Position numbers and translations under genes: made by a program. A stretch of 64,000 nt of DNA, from the NCBI RefSeq assembly GCF_016861695.1, contig NZ_BOLP01000012.1, positions 47,443 to 111,442 on the forward strand. The letters are read 5' to 3'. Origin of the DNA: Levilactobacillus andaensis (GTDB lineage Bacteria; Bacillota; Bacilli; Lactobacillales; Lactobacillaceae). How positions within the stretch are numbered: the first letter of the stretch is position 1; the number at the start of each line of letters is the position of its first letter. Positions 45,741 to 54,357 of this stretch are shown here, one piece after another. The notes under the pieces are model-generated. The model ran no database searches and was not told the DNA's origin. It saw nothing but the letters and a program-made list of their open reading frames with translations.

Positions 45741-48023
45741 ATGAAATTAAGAAATAAGATTTTAGCGATGACGGGGGTCGTTTTAGCCAGTCTTAGCTGG
45801 GGAATTTGGCAAGACACGACCGTGGGGAAAGCAACTGATGTGAATCCACAGAGCGTTTTGGATAGTGGGCCAGCGGGGTTAAGTGTTAAGGCGACAACTT
45901 ACTTTAACGATCCTAGTACACTTGGAACGGGGCAGAAAAACTCCGCGAAGTATGTTCAGGGTACTGGTACCAATGGGGACGGTGTGGCTTTAACTCAGGA
46001 TGGTCAGACCAATCAGGGCGGCGCTATCTGGACCGATAAACCGGTGTTCAATGCGTACAAGAATCAACGAGCCTCAATGTGGGTTTACTTAGGAACGACT
46101 GGCTCAACTCCTGGAGACGGGGTGGCCTTTGTTTTACAGAACAGTAGCAACACCGCCTTTTCTGGGGGTGGTGAGTCACTAGGTGTTTGGGGGGTCGACC
46201 CGAATAGTACTACTAGTACCACTAATACTTTGGCGAGCTCCGCAATTCCTAACAGTTGGGCACTGGAATATGATACCGGCGTTGATCAGCTGGTTCCGGA
46301 TAGTAGCTGGAAGCCCCAGACGACACCTGCGAGTTCTTTTGATATTGGCGATTATAAAAATAATAATTTCAATGCAATCGGGTATAATCCCAGCACGGAT
46401 AACGATGATGTCGGTGAAACGATTAAGGGTGAACATATTGCATCGAACTATCCGGGGCTTACCAGTAGTTACTATGCTTATTCGCAAGGTACTGGTTTCC
46501 TGGGCCTTACTAAGTATAACTACTACGGGCTTGCTCACCGTGGCCTGTTGCAGGATTCCTTTGGGGATCGATTCATGTCTGACGCAAAATGGCATCATTT
46601 AACGTTGAACTATGAGGCACCAACCGATGGGGGATCTAATGCGATTATCACGTATTCCTTCGATGATAAAAATCCGACTACTGGTGCGCCTAATCCAATG
46701 ACCAATGAGACCTATGCTAAGGAAAAAATAAATCTGGCTAATTTAAACGTAACGCCAAGTTCACCCAACCTTTACTGGGGCCTCACTGGGACTACGGGAG
46801 CAACGAACACTGAATTGAGTATGTTTAAATTCGAACAGGTTCCCGGGCAACCTATGGTCAATTCTTCCATGGACATGACCGATATGACGACCGGGTCCGC
46901 AATTCCAGCGAACGCGACTATCAGCGGGAATGACAAGATTAAGTTGAACTATACCGTGAATTACATGGATGGCAATCAGGACTGGTCGGACATTAAGGCG
47001 GCACTTAACTTGCCTAAATATGTCGATTGGACTGGTGGAAGGGTGACCTATTCATCTGGCGAAGTATCACCGGTGGATATGACACAATTGAACGGACAAA
47101 AATTGGACGTTTCTCTCAAAGACTTGGGGGTATCCATGAATAAGGCCGTGCTGACCTTTGAGGGAACTGCGCAGAATGCAAAGCAGAGTCCACTTGCGGC
47201 GACCTCGACTTTTGCGGGGGCAAACGCGATTACAACGGTAGCGACACCGGCCTTCAACATTAAACCGTCACCATTTAGCGTTAATGTTAACCCATCGCAG
47301 ATTTCTGCTAATGCTGGGAGCGCAACGACCGTTACGGGAACTGTTTCTTCGACCGATAGCACGGTTAATGGTGGCAATACAACCCTGACGGCCATTCTGG
47401 CGGATTCAAAAGGGAATGTCGCCACGTTACCAGCCAGCGCCATCACCTTGGACAAAGATTTGAATGGGAACGATGGCTACGACTTCTCGATTACAATTCC
47501 TGAGGTGCCAGCGGGAACGTCTCTGCTACAGGTGTCTGGGACCACTACGGCTTCTAGTGATTACAAGGCCAGCGGTACGGCGACTATCACGGGGGGAACC
47601 ATTGACTTTGGCACAACTAGTGGCAACCTGGTCTTCAAACCGACGACCTTAACGGGGAGCGGCACACAGACGGTTGAGCGTGACGATTCGAATGGCGCCT
47701 GGAGCCTCGATGTGGACAGTTCGCTGATGACCGGCAGTACCTGGAAGGTGACCGCCAAGACGGCTGGCATGTACAGTGATGATGTGCCAGCGAGTCCACT
47801 AGACGGCGCGCTGATCTACAAGAATGGGACGTCGACGACCACGCTGAATAATAGCGAGTCAACACTGATCACCAGCAACGACAAGTCGGATGGTACTGAA
47901 CAGTCGACCAACATTGCCAGTGGCTGGACCAAGGACACAGGAATTCTGTTAAGTGTTAACGGTGGTGCGGTCGATGGGTCCTATTCTGGGACAATTGATT
48001 GGACGTTGGAAAGTGCACCTTAG
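45741..48023 (+). CDS. L-type lectin/WxL surface protein, array gene 5 (altered metal motif)
   Basis: A 760-residue paralogue of gene 4. The signal peptide is about 1-31 (VGKA-TDV). The lectin core has PGDGVAFVLQNS, LGVWGVDPN and WHHLTLNYEAP. The metal-site segment reads ALEYDTGVD instead of the usual ALEFDTxxN: Phe is Tyr and the final Asn is Asp, so metal binding may be changed. Spacers follow; the WxL domain has STWKVTAKTA and ends IDWTLESAP. I use ATG 45741 (MKLRNKIL, GAAGGGAG upstream); the in-frame start at 45669 lies in the leader hairpin region and is unlikely. Confidence 0.87.
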   Translation: MKLRNKILAMTGVVLASLSWGIWQDTTVGKATDVNPQSVLDSGPAGLSVKATTYFNDPSTLGTGQKNSAKYVQGTGTNGDGVALTQDGQTNQGGAIWTDKPVFNAYKNQRASMWVYLGTTGSTPGDGVAFVLQNSSNTAFSGGGESLGVWGVDPNSTTSTTNTLASSAIPNSWALEYDTGVDQLVPDSSWKPQTTPASSFDIGDYKNNNFNAIGYNPSTDNDDVGETIKGEHIASNYPGLTSSYYAYSQGTGFLGLTKYNYYGLAHRGLLQDSFGDRFMSDAKWHHLTLNYEAPTDGGSNAIITYSFDDKNPTTGAPNPMTNETYAKEKINLANLNVTPSSPNLYWGLTGTTGATNTELSMFKFEQVPGQPMVNSSMDMTDMTTGSAIPANATISGNDKIKLNYTVNYMDGNQDWSDIKAALNLPKYVDWTGGRVTYSSGEVSPVDMTQLNGQKLDVSLKDLGVSMNKAVLTFEGTAQNAKQSPLAATSTFAGANAITTVATPAFNIKPSPFSVNVNPSQISANAGSATTVTGTVSSTDSTVNGGNTTLTAILADSKGNVATLPASAITLDKDLNGNDGYDFSITIPEVPAGTSLLQVSGTTTASSDYKASGTATITGGTIDFGTTSGNLVFKPTTLTGSGTQTVERDDSNGAWSLDVDSSLMTGSTWKVTAKTAGMYSDDVPASPLDGALIYKNGTSTTTLNNSESTLITSNDKSDGTEQSTNIASGWTKDTGILLSVNGGAVDGSYSGTIDWTLESAP

Positions 48024-48038
48024 AAATAAATAGTGATG

Positions 48039-48082
48039 GCAACGACTAAATCTCTAATTGGCGGTTTGGTCGTTGCTTTTTT
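48039..48082 (+). terminator. Terminator after lectin gene 5
   Basis: GCAACGAC / GTCGTTGC stem followed by six T residues. Confidence 0.88.
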
Positions 48083-48148
48083 ATAGATTCTTTTGTAACA
48101 ACGGCAAGGTTTCCGTCATAAAAGGGCTTGTTTTTAAGGTTAAAGCGG

Positions 48149-48178
48149 TTGACGTTGTGGGGCTAAACAGAATATAAT
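48149..48178 (+). promoter_or_regulatory. Promoter of lectin gene 6
   Basis: TTGACG (48149-48154), 18 bases, TATAAT (48173-48178); the best -35 match in the array. The leader to 48400 is about 215 bases and shows no clear structure. Confidence 0.65.
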
Positions 48179-48399
48179 TAAACTTGTTTACGGGTATATT
48201 CTTTCAGGGGAGTTATGAATTGTCTCTTGACGGAATAGTTACCGCTATAAAAGGGAAGGCCACGATTTAATCGCTTGATAACTAATAAATGATAAAAATA
48301 TGAGATGGGTACACTATTTAACTAATGGACAACTCGTCTATGACGCGATACATAAACGAGGAGTAGGCAGCGCTTAGTCAAATCAGGGAGATGTTACAG

Positions 48400-50568
48400 A
48401 TGAGATGGAAAAAGATGTTTTTAGCCGCCGCTGTGGCGGTCGTTGGTGTTGGCGTCGGCCAGCAGGTGGCCCACGGTCAATCTTGGAGCGCAACGCAAGC
48501 TGTAAAAAATGCGCCACAGGGATTGTTGATGGGCGATTATTTTGATACAGATTTTGGGTTCGGAAATTCGGCACAGGTGTTGGATTCTTCGAAGACCACG
48601 GCACCTAATACGCAGGTGGTTCAATTGACTAGTAATGGTGGCCAAATTGGTTGGGTTTGGACGAATGACAAAACGAAAATCAACTTAAAGCAAAATGCGA
48701 CAGCCGCCATGTGGATGTACTTTGACGGGCAAACGAGTAGTTCTGGCGATGGGATGGCCTTCGTGGTACAGAATGATCCGCGTGGTACGGCTGCGCATGC
48801 GACCGGATTGGCTGGGGCCGATGTCGGGGGCGAAACACTGGGAACCTGGGGGACCGACCAAAACTATACGTCACCCTCTGCCGATAGTATTGTCAATACA
48901 GCTGTCCAGGATAGTTGGGCGATTGAATTTGATACCTATGTTAACAAAAAAATCGATAAGGGAACGGTGGCATCATCTGCTGGCGCGAACGCCTTTGACG
49001 CCGATATGAATAACTATCCCCATATCGCTTCGAACTATCCAGCGCAGGCTAGCACCTACCAGATGCGGAATGCAGGAACGACTAACGATCCCGCCTACTA
49101 TGCAGTATTGGATCATAAGGGCGCGATAACATCAAACGATTATAAATTGATGACGGATGGCAATTGGCATCATTTAACGGTTAAATGGAATGCGGCTAAA
49201 CAGACTATGACTTATGACTACAACGACAAGGACCCTAAGACGGGAGCACCCTTGGTTGGTAAAACGCAGACAGTACCGGTTGATCCGAACATCATTGACC
49301 CGCAACATACTGGCTTTGCGCGGTGGGGATTCACAGGGTCAACGGGGACGGCTATTGAAACCAACGCGGTCGACTTTGAACAAATTCCTGGTATCGTGTC
49401 CAGTACCGCGAAGGCCACGCTGACCGATGAAACGCAGGGCCAAGACGTGACTAGTGGGTCGACTATCTACTCCGGAGACCATGTGAAACTGAATTATGAC
49501 TTGAATTATGAAAGCGGCTCGCAGAATTGGAAGAGTATTTCGGCGCGCATTAAGTTGCCGACCAATTTGACGTTTGGTGCCGATGAGGCCAATAATATTG
49601 GGACGATTACGTATGCAAATGGAGATACGCAATCGATTCCAGCGAGTGATCTGAGCGGGCAGAGTCTGACAACGTTACTCAAGGATGAGCTTTCAGACGA
49701 TAATAATTCCGCTAAAATTACTTTGAATGGGACGGTCGACCATAGCGGGAGCGCTGGCACGGTGGCGGTGGCTAGCACCGTCAGCAACTTTGTTGGGAGC
49801 AACGCCATTGCGACCTCCAATTTGGATGGTTTCAACGTGACCTCGGTGAACTCCAGCATGACGCTGGCACTCACGGGGGCAAGTACGGCTGATAAAGACG
49901 CTAAGACTGCCGATGAAGCAACGGTTACTGCGAAAGCGACAATTCTAGGCGGCACTGCCACTACGGCGACGATTCATCCGGTCGTGAACGGTCAGAAGTC
50001 GGCTGATGTTAATATTACGGCGAGTCAGGCCACTAACGGCTTTACGTACACAGTGCCAGTTGCGGACCTGCAACCAGGGCTCAACAAGGTGGTGCTGTAC
50101 ATGACGGATTCGCTGCACGACGTTTCGAATTCGGTAGCAGCCAACATTAACTATGTGGCTGGGTCGTTGGACTTCGGGGATGTTTCGACGGATGTGACGT
50201 ACGCTGGGGACCTGACGGGTGGTCAACAACAACTGGCTCCGGCTAAGCCGTGGTCGGTGAACGTTGCGGACACTCGCGGGAAGGATAGTGCCTGGAAATT
50301 AACGGCCTCGGCAACGCCGCTGGTCGATGGGACCCACGCTTTGGCAGGTTCGTTAGTTTATCAAACAAACACAGCGGATTTGGCGCAACCGCTGGGCTCG
50401 ACAAGCGTTCTGATTGCCGATCACACCAATACGGATGGGTCGCTGACGCCGTTTAACGTAGCCAGTGACTGGACCGGTAAAACCGGGATCTTCCTCAATG
50501 TAAATGGGGGAGCGACCGCTGGTGATTATGAAGGAACGGTTAACTGGACGTTGGTTAACGGCGAATAA
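48400..50568 (+). CDS. L-type lectin/WxL surface protein, array gene 6
   Basis: A 722-residue paralogue, the shortest. The signal peptide (about 1-27) ends VAHG-QSW. The lectin domain has SGDGMAFVVQND, LGTWGTDQN (Thr for Val), AIEFDTYVN and WHHLTVKWNAA. The spacers follow, then the WxL domain with SAWKLTASAT, a canonical WxL, and the final VNWTLVNGE. GGGAG lies directly before ATG 48391 but 9 bases before ATG 48400, so 48400 (MRWKKMFLAA) is the start. Its promoter has a better -35 box than its neighbours. Confidence 0.87.
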   Translation: MRWKKMFLAAAVAVVGVGVGQQVAHGQSWSATQAVKNAPQGLLMGDYFDTDFGFGNSAQVLDSSKTTAPNTQVVQLTSNGGQIGWVWTNDKTKINLKQNATAAMWMYFDGQTSSSGDGMAFVVQNDPRGTAAHATGLAGADVGGETLGTWGTDQNYTSPSADSIVNTAVQDSWAIEFDTYVNKKIDKGTVASSAGANAFDADMNNYPHIASNYPAQASTYQMRNAGTTNDPAYYAVLDHKGAITSNDYKLMTDGNWHHLTVKWNAAKQTMTYDYNDKDPKTGAPLVGKTQTVPVDPNIIDPQHTGFARWGFTGSTGTAIETNAVDFEQIPGIVSSTAKATLTDETQGQDVTSGSTIYSGDHVKLNYDLNYESGSQNWKSISARIKLPTNLTFGADEANNIGTITYANGDTQSIPASDLSGQSLTTLLKDELSDDNNSAKITLNGTVDHSGSAGTVAVASTVSNFVGSNAIATSNLDGFNVTSVNSSMTLALTGASTADKDAKTADEATVTAKATILGGTATTATIHPVVNGQKSADVNITASQATNGFTYTVPVADLQPGLNKVVLYMTDSLHDVSNSVAANINYVAGSLDFGDVSTDVTYAGDLTGGQQQLAPAKPWSVNVADTRGKDSAWKLTASATPLVDGTHALAGSLVYQTNTADLAQPLGSTSVLIADHTNTDGSLTPFNVASDWTGKTGIFLNVNGGATAGDYEGTVNWTLVNGE

Positions 50569-50583
50569 GCAATTCAACGAGAA

Positions 50584-50616
50584 GCGACTATGGCGAAGGC
50601 TATGGTCGTTTTTTTG
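50584..50616 (+). terminator. Terminator after lectin gene 6
   Basis: GCGACTATGGC / GCTATGGTCGT stem with G-U pairs, then seven T residues. Confidence 0.8.
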
Positions 50617-50715
50617 TGCTGTGAAGAATTGAATGAATCATGGCTTATACGGCTAAGTGATGGTTTATAAATACGCTTATAATTCGCTTATAAATATTGT
50701 TATATCAATGATTTT

Positions 50716-50762
50716 CCGTACTATTTTTAGTTTATGTGCTATACTAGTTAAAAATAGTACGG
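50716..50762. promoter_or_regulatory. Perfect inverted repeat bracketing the -10 box of lectin gene 7
   Basis: CCGTACTATTTTTA (50716-50729) and its exact complement (50749-50762) surround a 19-base spacer carrying extended -10 TGCTATACT (hexamer 50740-50745). A perfect 14-bp palindrome across a promoter is a strong candidate for a regulator site. Confidence 0.7.
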
Positions 50763-50859
50763 GGTGTTACTATTATACACAATTTAATATAATGTAAATC
50801 ATAAAAGCGTTATCAGTAATAGTTAACGGTCACACCCCCGCCAGGAGAGGAGTAAGAGG

Positions 50860-53103
50860 ATGCTTAAATATTTGGCTTGTGGGCTAATCGGCCTGGGGAT
50901 GGGGATTGCTATTGGGGGACCAGTGGAACCGGCGATGGCGGCCTATGTGAGTGACAGACAGAAAGACCTTAATACGGCGTTGGAAACGACCCCTCAAGGC
51001 ATACTAGTTCAAGACTATTTTGACATGGGGACATCAGAACTGAGCGAATCGGCGGTCGTAGCATCGCGTAATCCGTCAGTGGCCAATACGGAAGCCGTAC
51101 GAATTACGAATAATACTTATCAAGTGGGGGCAGTGTGGTCTAAACCCAATCGTAAATTTAATCTCAACCATAATCAGACTTTGTCAATGTGGCTATATTT
51201 TGGAAATCAGTTTGAAAAGGCGGCTGATGGGATGGCGTTTGTTTTACAGAACGATTCGCGTGGGAAAGGTGCGTTGACTAATTTTCCAAGTGACGACCCC
51301 AAGAGAATTCAGGGGGAGACGCTTGGGGTTTGGGGTGTGGATGATAATACGCAGTTATCCGATGACAAGACATTGCAAAGACACGTTGCCCAGTCAGCAA
51401 TTAAAAATAGTTGGGCGTTAGAATTTGACACCCATTTGAATACAGATAATACGTTGCAGGCAGCCACCGCCAATTCATTTGATTTGAATCCAAAACGTGT
51501 TCCCTTGTTAGGACCACATATTGCCTCAAACTATCCAGGAGAGCCGCAAGCCTATTTGCCACAATTTACGGATAATTGGCTTGTTTTTAAACGACTTGCC
51601 AGTATTGATCATCAGGGGATTCTTCCTAACGTTAGGGGGGCTGTTGCGGGGGACAATAAACCTAACTACAATTTTCTGTCGAATGGTCAGTGGCATCACG
51701 TGACATTGGCGTATGAGACGGCTTCAAAAGATGCACCCACTGGAAAGATGACGTACAGTTTTGATGACCGTCAACTTGATACGGCGGCTGAAGATCGTAG
51801 TGGGATGAGTGCAACGGTTGAATTGGACAAAAGAAAGATTGATCCAGATGGCACGGGCTCAGCACGGTGGGGTTTCACTGGTGCCACTGGTGCGTGGGAT
51901 GAGAATAATTTAGTCGTTTTTGACCAGATTCCCGACTTAGTTGATAGTGATGCGGCGGTGACATTATCCGCGGATGGCAAACCCGTAGCAGATGGGGGTG
52001 TCGTCCCACATGGTGCGTCAGTGAAATTGGACTACCGATTGCGTTATCTGAATGGGAGCACGTCTTGGCAAAATATTGCGGCAAAAATCAAGTTGCCAGA
52101 GAAAGTCACATTTCAATCGGTGACGATTACCAATGCTGACGGAAGCCAAGATGATTTGCCAATGGAAAATGTTGATCTCAGTACAGGAAGTTTTGCTCAT
52201 CAACTGACACGTGCTTTGTCTGAGCAAAACCCGTGGGTCACGTTGTCGTTCAAGGGTAGGGCACAGACGCAGAGTGGCCACGTTCCGGAAGCTATTAGTA
52301 CTTTTAGTGGTACGGAAGCCGCTACGCAAACAACTACGCCAGAGTTTACGATTGATCAACCAGAGATGTCACTGAAGATTCTAACAGATACGGCAAATCC
52401 ACTAGATAATGCAAAAGATGTGATATTGACTGGCCAAGTCGATTTTGGCAAGTTACAGTACCGAAATTCGGAGCTACACATTACTAGTAAGCTCAATGGA
52501 ATCGTACAAAATGAACAGCCGATGAGTGACAGTGACCAGGTAGGAACGTTTAAATATATACTTCCCGCCAATATACTGCACACAGGGGATAATGATCTCG
52601 TACTGACGCTTGTGGCCACTGATGGCTTGACATCCCAGCCACTGAAGCTAAATGTATCTCCGTTGGAAAATGATTCAAGCGTTGGTCAAGGACAGGTTCA
52701 ATTTACCAATGCGACTGGTCAGGTGGACTTTGCTGAGCAGTTGACTGGTCGAGCACAGGATGTCTTCGCCCAGCCAGGATTTTCATTGGCTGTGGCAGAT
52801 ACACGGCGTAACGGAAGTTGGACATTGCAAGTCCAAGCAGAACCGTTAATTGAAACACAATCTAAACAGAGATTAGCGGGTGACCTCATTTACAAAACAG
52901 CCGAGGGAGCCATTCCCTTAGCTAAAGAGGCTCGACCAATTCTGCAGCATACGAACGCGGGGGCTGATTCAGTGACGAATGTGACAGACAACTGGCAGGA
53001 TTCGGCGGGGAAACAACGCGGATTATTTCTACATTTATCTGGCGGAGCCGTTGCCGGAAACTATCAAGGAGAGATTCTCTGGTCGTTACTGGATGCAATC
53101 TGA
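50860..53103 (+). CDS. L-type lectin/WxL surface protein, array gene 7
   Basis: A 747-residue paralogue and the most diverged in sequence. The signal peptide (about 1-27) ends AMA-AYV. The lectin domain has AADGMAFVLQND (Ala replaces the first Gly), LGVWGVDDN, ALEFDTHLN and WHHVTLAYETA, with an acidic and Lys-rich surface. Spacer regions follow. The WxL domain has a canonical GSWTLQVQA and ends ILWSLLDAI. CAGGAGAGGAG precedes ATG 50860. It closes the array and has the palindromic promoter described above. Codon use is more AT-biased than in genes 1 and 6, which hints at a separate history. Confidence 0.86.
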   Translation: MLKYLACGLIGLGMGIAIGGPVEPAMAAYVSDRQKDLNTALETTPQGILVQDYFDMGTSELSESAVVASRNPSVANTEAVRITNNTYQVGAVWSKPNRKFNLNHNQTLSMWLYFGNQFEKAADGMAFVLQNDSRGKGALTNFPSDDPKRIQGETLGVWGVDDNTQLSDDKTLQRHVAQSAIKNSWALEFDTHLNTDNTLQAATANSFDLNPKRVPLLGPHIASNYPGEPQAYLPQFTDNWLVFKRLASIDHQGILPNVRGAVAGDNKPNYNFLSNGQWHHVTLAYETASKDAPTGKMTYSFDDRQLDTAAEDRSGMSATVELDKRKIDPDGTGSARWGFTGATGAWDENNLVVFDQIPDLVDSDAAVTLSADGKPVADGGVVPHGASVKLDYRLRYLNGSTSWQNIAAKIKLPEKVTFQSVTITNADGSQDDLPMENVDLSTGSFAHQLTRALSEQNPWVTLSFKGRAQTQSGHVPEAISTFSGTEAATQTTTPEFTIDQPEMSLKILTDTANPLDNAKDVILTGQVDFGKLQYRNSELHITSKLNGIVQNEQPMSDSDQVGTFKYILPANILHTGDNDLVLTLVATDGLTSQPLKLNVSPLENDSSVGQGQVQFTNATGQVDFAEQLTGRAQDVFAQPGFSLAVADTRRNGSWTLQVQAEPLIETQSKQRLAGDLIYKTAEGAIPLAKEARPILQHTNAGADSVTNVTDNWQDSAGKQRGLFLHLSGGAVAGNYQGEILWSLLDAI

Positions 53104-53118
53104 TAGTTTAGGATAGAA

Positions 53119-53165
53119 CAAAAAAGCACCAACTAATTCTCAAATCGAACTAGTTCGGTGCTTTA
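53119..53165. terminator. Bidirectional terminator between lectin gene 7 and the phosphatase
   Basis: AAAGCACC-AACTA / TAGTT-GGTGCTTT stem. The stronger run (six A on +, T on minus) serves the minus-strand gene. Confidence 0.75.
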
Positions 53166-53207
53166 AACTAAGTGTAGAGCGGTAGTTGATGCTATAAGTT
53201 GTGATGG

Positions 53208-53669
53208 TTACTTGTTCAAAGCATCCAGCCAAGCCGGCAGGGCAGTAGCCAGTTCCTGATAGGTCAGTTCGAACTTATGCGTGTACCAGGGGTCGTCAAT
53301 GGCTTCACCTTCGCGTCCAGGGAGAATGTCTAAGCAGAGCTTGACCTTGTCTCTGTCGGCCGCAGAAGGGGCCATACGCTGTAAATTAGCAACGTTGCTG
53401 TGATCCATAGTGATAATAGTATCGGCCCATTCGAAATCGGCAGTCGTGATTGGCCGGGAGCGGTGCTGACTGGCATCTAGGCCGTGGGCACGCATCGTTT
53501 TTAGGGCACCGGGATGGGGATGATTGCCCTCTTCTTCAGGACTAGTCGCAACGGAAATGGCGGTGAATTTGTCAGTTAATTGGCGTTTTTCGACCAAGTC
53601 ATTGAAGATGGCTTCGGCCATGGGGGAACGGCAAATATTGCCGAGACAAACAAAGAGAACATGTTGCAT
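53208..53669 (-). CDS. Low-molecular-weight protein-tyrosine phosphatase
   Basis: A 153-residue cytoplasmic phosphatase. The P-loop is CLGNICRS with nucleophile Cys8 and Arg14. The general acid Asp is in the DDPWY segment near residue 125. Length and layout are those of the family. In Gram-positives such enzymes often act with tyrosine kinases controlling capsule or exopolysaccharide synthesis, but no kinase gene is nearby. On the minus strand GGAGGTTACCCCC lies before the ATG at 53669, so AGGAGG is 7 or so bases upstream. Confidence 0.92.
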   Translation of the reverse strand: MQHVLFVCLGNICRSPMAEAIFNDLVEKRQLTDKFTAISVATSPEEEGNHPHPGALKTMRAHGLDASQHRSRPITTADFEWADTIITMDHSNVANLQRMAPSAADRDKVKLCLDILPGREGEAIDDPWYTHKFELTYQELATALPAWLDALNK

Positions 53670-53773
53670 GGGGGTAACCTCCTAATTAATGGTTAAGCTA
53701 GGCGTTGTTACTGGAGTCTAGCTGGACCTTTTGCTATGATGAGTTTACCAGAAAAAATAGGAGGAGAGCGCAT

Positions 53774-54349
53774 ATGGTAGCAATTATTTTAATCGTTATC
53801 GTGGCCTTGTTAGTCGTTTGGTACATTAGTTCTTATAACGGCTTGATTCGGACACGGACTCACGTACAGGAAGCTTGGAGTCAAATTGATGTGCAATTGA
53901 AGCGGCGGAATGATTTAATTCCCAACCTGGTTTCGACCACGAAGGGTTACGCCAACTACGAACAATCGACGTTGAAAAAGGTAGTCGAACTGCGGAATCA
54001 ATTAACAGCGGTACCAGCTGACGACCATCAACAAACCATGGAAGTTTCTAACCAACTGTCCACAACACTGCGGTCATTGTTTGCCCTGTCTGAAAACTAT
54101 CCAGATTTAAAGGCCAACACACAGTTCACACAGTTAATGGAAGAATTGACCAATACGGAAAACAAGATTGCTTACTCACGGCAACTGTACAACAGCTCCG
54201 TGGCCAACTTGACCATGAAGATCTTGTCATTCCCAAGTAATATTGTTGCCAAGATTCATCATTTCCAAGAGAGCGACTACCTGCAGGTTCCTGAAGAGGA
54301 AAAGGTAGCGCCTAAAGTCAATTTTGACGATTTCAACCAAGATAAGTAG
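53774..54349 (+). CDS. lemA: LemA family protein
   Basis: A 191-residue membrane protein: one N-terminal membrane helix ([15 protein letters not shown]) followed by a long helical domain with the family block [44 protein letters not shown] and [18 protein letters not shown]. The function is not well defined. ATG 53774 has AGGAGAG 7 bases upstream; the in-frame start at 53705 is unsupported. An extended -10 (TGCTATGAT) lies at 53732-53740. It is followed 8 bases later by htpX, a conserved pair in Firmicutes. Confidence 0.92.
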   Translation: MVAIILIVIVALLVVWYISSYNGLIRTRTHVQEAWSQIDVQLKRRNDLIPNLVSTTKGYANYEQSTLKKVVELRNQLTAVPADDHQQTMEVSNQLSTTLRSLFALSENYPDLKANTQFTQLMEELTNTENKIAYSRQLYNSSVANLTMKILSFPSNIVAKIHHFQESDYLQVPEEEKVAPKVNFDDFNQDK

Positions 54350-54357
54350 GCGATAAC

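Noticed and set aside
46179..46602. Two overlapping 139-codon frames on opposite strands inside lectin gene 5
   Set aside because: Both are out-of-frame shadows of the lectin gene, without ribosome binding sites.
50716..50762. Invertible (phase-variable) promoter at lectin gene 7
   Set aside because: The repeats are perfect and flank a -10 box, but only 19 bases separate them, far too short for known invertases, and no recombinase gene is near. An operator is the simpler reading.
34504..53103. CRISPR array or short tandem repeats in the 18 kb array
   Set aside because: The repetition is at whole-gene and domain level; there are no regular short direct repeats with unique spacers.
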